Assembly (NCBI RefSeq): GCF_009193265.1
Contig: NZ_VZZZ01000001.1
Span: forward strand, 248,001-312,000
Source: Marinobacter changyiensis
Lineage (GTDB): Bacteria; Pseudomonadota; Gammaproteobacteria; Pseudomonadales; Oleiphilaceae
DNA length: 64,000 bases
Direction: 5' to 3'
Shown here: piece by piece, positions 61,289-64,000 of the stretch
Layout of the letters: each line of letters begins with the position of its first letter
How positions within the stretch are numbered: the stretch's first letter is position 1
The notes under the pieces: model-generated
The model's input: the letters and a program-made list of their open reading frames with translations, nothing else
The model's database searches: none
Told to the model about the DNA's origin: nothing
Position numbers and translations under genes: made by a program

Positions 61289-62781
61289 GGCGAATATTCC
61301 CGCAATACAATCAGTTCAGCCCACGACAGCGGGCTGAACGGCAGCGAGGCCAGCACACCGACCACCACCGTCATTACGGCCGTCAGCAGCGGCGGCCAGA
61401 ACAGCCAGGCGTTGGTCTCCAGGCGCCCCCAGCGTCGTTCACGGGGCCAGCTACCATTCGGCTCCCGAAACCATAGCCGATGCACTATCGGCAGGAAATA
61501 AGCGGCATTGAGCAGGCTACTTAACACCAGCACCGCTATTACCCAATCCATATTGGCCGCCAGCGCTCCGCTGCCCAGGGTCCATTTGGTGATAAAACCA
61601 GCCAGCGGCGGCACACCGATCATGCCAAATGCGCCGATAGTAAAGGCCAGGGACGTCCCTGGCATACGTCGGCCGGCGCCGTCCATGTCGTCAATGCGGT
61701 GAATACCCAATGTTTCGGCGTAGTTGCCGGCACAGAAAAACAGGGTGATCTTCATGATGCCCTGATGCAGCAAATGCACCAGCCCACCGGCGGCCCCTAC
61801 CGGTCCGAACAGACAAACCCCGAGAATAATGTAGGACACCTGGCTCACCGTGGAAAACGCCAGCAGACGTTTCAGAGCAACCTGTGACAGCGCCCGGACG
61901 GAACCATAAAGCATGGTGAATGCTGCCAGCCAGGCCAGCGGCTCCAGCACGCCGAGAAGCGAGGATGCTTCTATGCCGTAGATGTTATAAACCACCCTCA
62001 CAATGCCAAAGGCCCCGGCCTTCACCACCGCCACCGCGTGCAAAAGAGCGCTGACCGGGGCCGGCGCCACCATTGCCTGGGGCAGCCAGCCATGGAGTGG
62101 AAACACCGCGGCTTTCACCCCCAGCCCGGCCACAAGCAATATGAAAATCAGGATCAGCGACAGATGAATGTCGGCATCAGCGTCGATGAAATGGCCACCT
62201 TCTCGAAACGGCAGATCCCCCTCTACCCCGTGCAACCATGCAATCGCCAGCAGCAGCACTGCGCCTCCGGTAAGCGTGTAGATCAAATAAGTCCGCCCCG
62301 CTTTCAGGGCCTTTTCTGTGCCCCGGTGCACCACCAGCGGATAGGTGGACAACGTCAGCATTTCGTAGAACAGGAAGAAGGTGAACAGGTTACCCGCCAG
62401 AGCAATACCCATCGTGCTGGCAACGCACAGACTGAAAAAACCGAAAAACCGGCTGCGGTTGGGTGAATCCTCGAGATAACCGACGGCGTAAACAGTGGTC
62501 AGCAACCAGAGCACTGCTGAAAGGGTTGCAAACATCATCGACAAGGCATCGGCTTTCAGAGCAAACGCCACACCCGGCACCATGGTGAAGCTCACGCCAT
62601 AGTCCACGCCCCGAAACACGCCCCAGACCATGACAACCACCAAGCCCAGCTTCACGAGGGCGGCGCCGAGGTTCACCGCAGTCCGCAAACGGTAGCCCTT
62701 TTCCGGCAAGGCAAAGATCACCAACGCGGCAACCAGCGACGTCATCAGGGCAAACACCGGAAGCCAGGCATTTAATGTCAT
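61285..62781 (-). CDS. Complex I/Mrp-type antiporter subunit, second of three
   Basis: A 498-residue homologue of MrpD/NuoN/HyfB. The usual TM5 glutamate is present in FFLFYEMLTLSTYPLVVH, and the TM7 and TM8 lysines in GVKAAVFPLHGWLP and VVKAGAFGIVRV. The open frame continues to 63048, but that stretch lies on the third subunit's coding sequence; ATG at 62781 (MTLNAWLPVFALM) overlaps the upstream stop by 4 bases and gives the family start. It sits between the other two subunits. Confidence 0.87.
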   Translation of the reverse strand: MTLNAWLPVFALMTSLVAALVIFALPEKGYRLRTAVNLGAALVKLGLVVVMVWGVFRGVDYGVSFTMVPGVAFALKADALSMMFATLSAVLWLLTTVYAVGYLEDSPNRSRFFGFFSLCVASTMGIALAGNLFTFFLFYEMLTLSTYPLVVHRGTEKALKAGRTYLIYTLTGGAVLLLAIAWLHGVEGDLPFREGGHFIDADADIHLSLILIFILLVAGLGVKAAVFPLHGWLPQAMVAPAPVSALLHAVAVVKAGAFGIVRVVYNIYGIEASSLLGVLEPLAWLAAFTMLYGSVRALSQVALKRLLAFSTVSQVSYIILGVCLFGPVGAAGGLVHLLHQGIMKITLFFCAGNYAETLGIHRIDDMDGAGRRMPGTSLAFTIGAFGMIGVPPLAGFITKWTLGSGALAANMDWVIAVLVLSSLLNAAYFLPIVHRLWFREPNGSWPRERRWGRLETNAWLFWPPLLTAVMTVVVGVLASLPFSPLSWAELIVLREYSP

Positions 62782-64000
62782 GGCGAGCCCTCTACTTCGA
62801 AAGGCAATGCCATCACTGACAGCACCTGCTCCGACACCAGCCCGAGCCCCAGTGCCAGCAAGGCCAGAATCATCGGGATGACTTCCAGGCTCCTGGCCGG
62901 GTGGTAAAACTGATCCGACTCCGGGCTTTCCAGAAATGACGCACGGAAAATCCGGAACACATAGGCCGCAGAAAGCAGGCCACCCACCAACAACACCAGC
63001 ACCCACCACCACTGACCGCTTTCCAGGCTGGCCTGCAGTAGCAGCCATTTTGCTGCAAACCCACCGGATGGTGGCAGGCTCATCAACGACACCCCGGCCA
63101 GTCCGAAGGAGAACAGGGAGAACGGCAGAAAACGACTGACCCCGGCCAGCGCATCAACTCGGCTACTGCCAACGGACAGAATCAGGTTGCCGGCGGCCAG
63201 GAACATAGCGGCTTTGGCCAGAGCGTGGCTGATGACCTGTAGCGTAATACCTTGCTGAGCCTGCAAGGATACTGATTCAGACACCGAATACGTCAGCGGG
63301 AATAACAGAAACAGGTAACCAATCTGGGCCACGGAAGAATAGGCCACCACCTGTTTCAGCTGCAATTGTCGGCACGCCAGCCAACTGCCCCAGACCACTG
63401 CCGCACTGCCCAGCAAGCCGACCAGCTGTGCTGAGACCAGATTACCGAGGGGCTCGCCGAGTTCCAGCCACAATCTGGCCGCGATATAAAAAGATGCCTT
63501 CACCACCAGCGCCGACAACAATGCGCTAACCGGAGATTTGGCGATTCCATGGGCCGGGGGCAGCCACTGATGAAGGGGGAACAGTGCGGTTTTCAACGCC
63601 AGGCCAGCAATCATCAATGCCAGCGCCAAGCCAGAGCCTGCCGGTACCGGATGTTCGGTAAGCCAGGAAGCTATACCTGCAATGGACAGAGTGCCGAACT
63701 GCCCGTACATCAGGGCCACCCCAAGCAGATAAGCCAGCGATCCCAACAGTGCGGCCAACAGATACCGGAGCGAGGCGCGTAATGCGCTGGCCTTGCCACC
63801 AAGGGCCACAAGGCCAACAGCGGAGAGACTGATCAGTTCCAGTCCGACATAGAGGTTGAACAGATCGTCACCAAGCCAGACAGCGTTCAGCCCGGACCAG
63901 AGAAACCAGAACAAGGGCCAGAAATACCGGTGCCAGGGCTTGTCCGGATCGATGTAGATCCCCGCATGCCAGCCACAGGCACTGGCGACCACGGCGGTCA
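62778..64000 (-). CDS. Complex I/Mrp-type antiporter subunit, first of three (5' end outside window)
   Basis: At least 407 residues are visible; the frame is still open at the window edge. LYVGLELISLSAVGLVALGG carries the TM5 glutamate, with lysines in ALKTALFPLHQWLPPAHG and VVKASFYIAARLWLE. The three consecutive genes overlap by 4 bases each and are probably a co-translated unit. Upstream genes, which could be Mrp-type small subunits, are not in view. Confidence 0.85.
   Translation of the reverse strand, partial: TAVVASACGWHAGIYIDPDKPWHRYFWPLFWFLWSGLNAVWLGDDLFNLYVGLELISLSAVGLVALGGKASALRASLRYLLAALLGSLAYLLGVALMYGQFGTLSIAGIASWLTEHPVPAGSGLALALMIAGLALKTALFPLHQWLPPAHGIAKSPVSALLSALVVKASFYIAARLWLELGEPLGNLVSAQLVGLLGSAAVVWGSWLACRQLQLKQVVAYSSVAQIGYLFLLFPLTYSVSESVSLQAQQGITLQVISHALAKAAMFLAAGNLILSVGSSRVDALAGVSRFLPFSLFSFGLAGVSLMSLPPSGGFAAKWLLLQASLESGQWWWVLVLLVGGLLSAAYVFRIFRASFLESPESDQFYHPARSLEVIPMILALLALGLGLVSEQVLSVMALPFEVEGSP

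Overview
The window is a high-GC, gene-dense piece of a gammaproteobacterial chromosome, most likely Marinobacter or a close relative. The strongest clues are a wax ester synthase/DGAT that I recall as very close to the characterised Marinobacter WS2 enzyme, a DesT-DesC-DesB type desaturase locus, and a nar/nor gene order resembling Pseudomonas and Marinobacter. Identifications rest on motifs and remembered family sequences; no search was run.

Layout. 1-2515: S-adenosylmethionine cycle (end of metK, ahcY, metF). 2737-4998: polar amino-acid ABC importer. 5334-7427: bioA and rsmE; bioA has a BirA-like operator and is preceded by a long palindromic intergenic repeat. 7438-11921: RND efflux pair. 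11984-17501: DUF445 membrane protein, HDOD protein, YihY-family membrane protein, D-2-hydroxyacid dehydrogenase, thiopurine methyltransferase. 17734-22598: the PrkA kinase-YeaH-SpoVR stress cluster. 22669-33894: lipid and oxygenase region with a PhoD-like phosphatase, TetR regulator, flavin monooxygenase, alpha/beta hydrolase, class II aldolase-like protein, HD-domain (possible diiron oxygenase) protein, wax ester synthase, and the DesT regulator divergent from an oxidoreductase-desaturase pair. 33970-52680: nitrate respiration and nitric oxide defence, with nsrR and two small membrane proteins, a quinol-type NO reductase, a DnrN/YtfE-like protein, moaA, dnr, the narKGHJI-ppiC genes and narXL. 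52765-59775: mixed region with a stand-alone SdhB-like 2Fe-2S protein, DUF488, a probable truncated Rnk, MscS, a cytochrome c, hemN and an iron-sulfur photolyase. 59795-64000: three tandem complex I/Mrp-type antiporter subunits, the first cut by the window end.

How it works together. NarXL senses nitrate and nitrite, Dnr is the likely NO/anaerobiosis regulator, and NsrR is the likely NO-released repressor. Their predicted sites lie in front of the expected genes: tandem NsrR-type sites before the NO reductase transcript, one before the nsrR operon, an Anr/Dnr box before dnr and before hemN, and NarL-type heptamer palindromes near moaA, dnr, narG, narK/narX and hemN. Nitrate reductase makes nitrite, MoaA supports its molybdenum cofactor, and NorZ with DnrN deals with NO and its damage. 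No nitrite reductase (nirS/nirK) or nosZ lies in this window. The wax ester synthase beside the desaturase genes suggests storage-lipid metabolism.

I see no rRNA, tRNA, CRISPR array, prophage or intact insertion sequence. The less ordinary items are the two related long-arm palindromes, the oxygenase cluster at 25.4-29.1 kb, the small membrane proteins under predicted NsrR control, the isolated SdhB ferredoxin domain, and an antiporter subunit lacking its usual TM5 glutamate.
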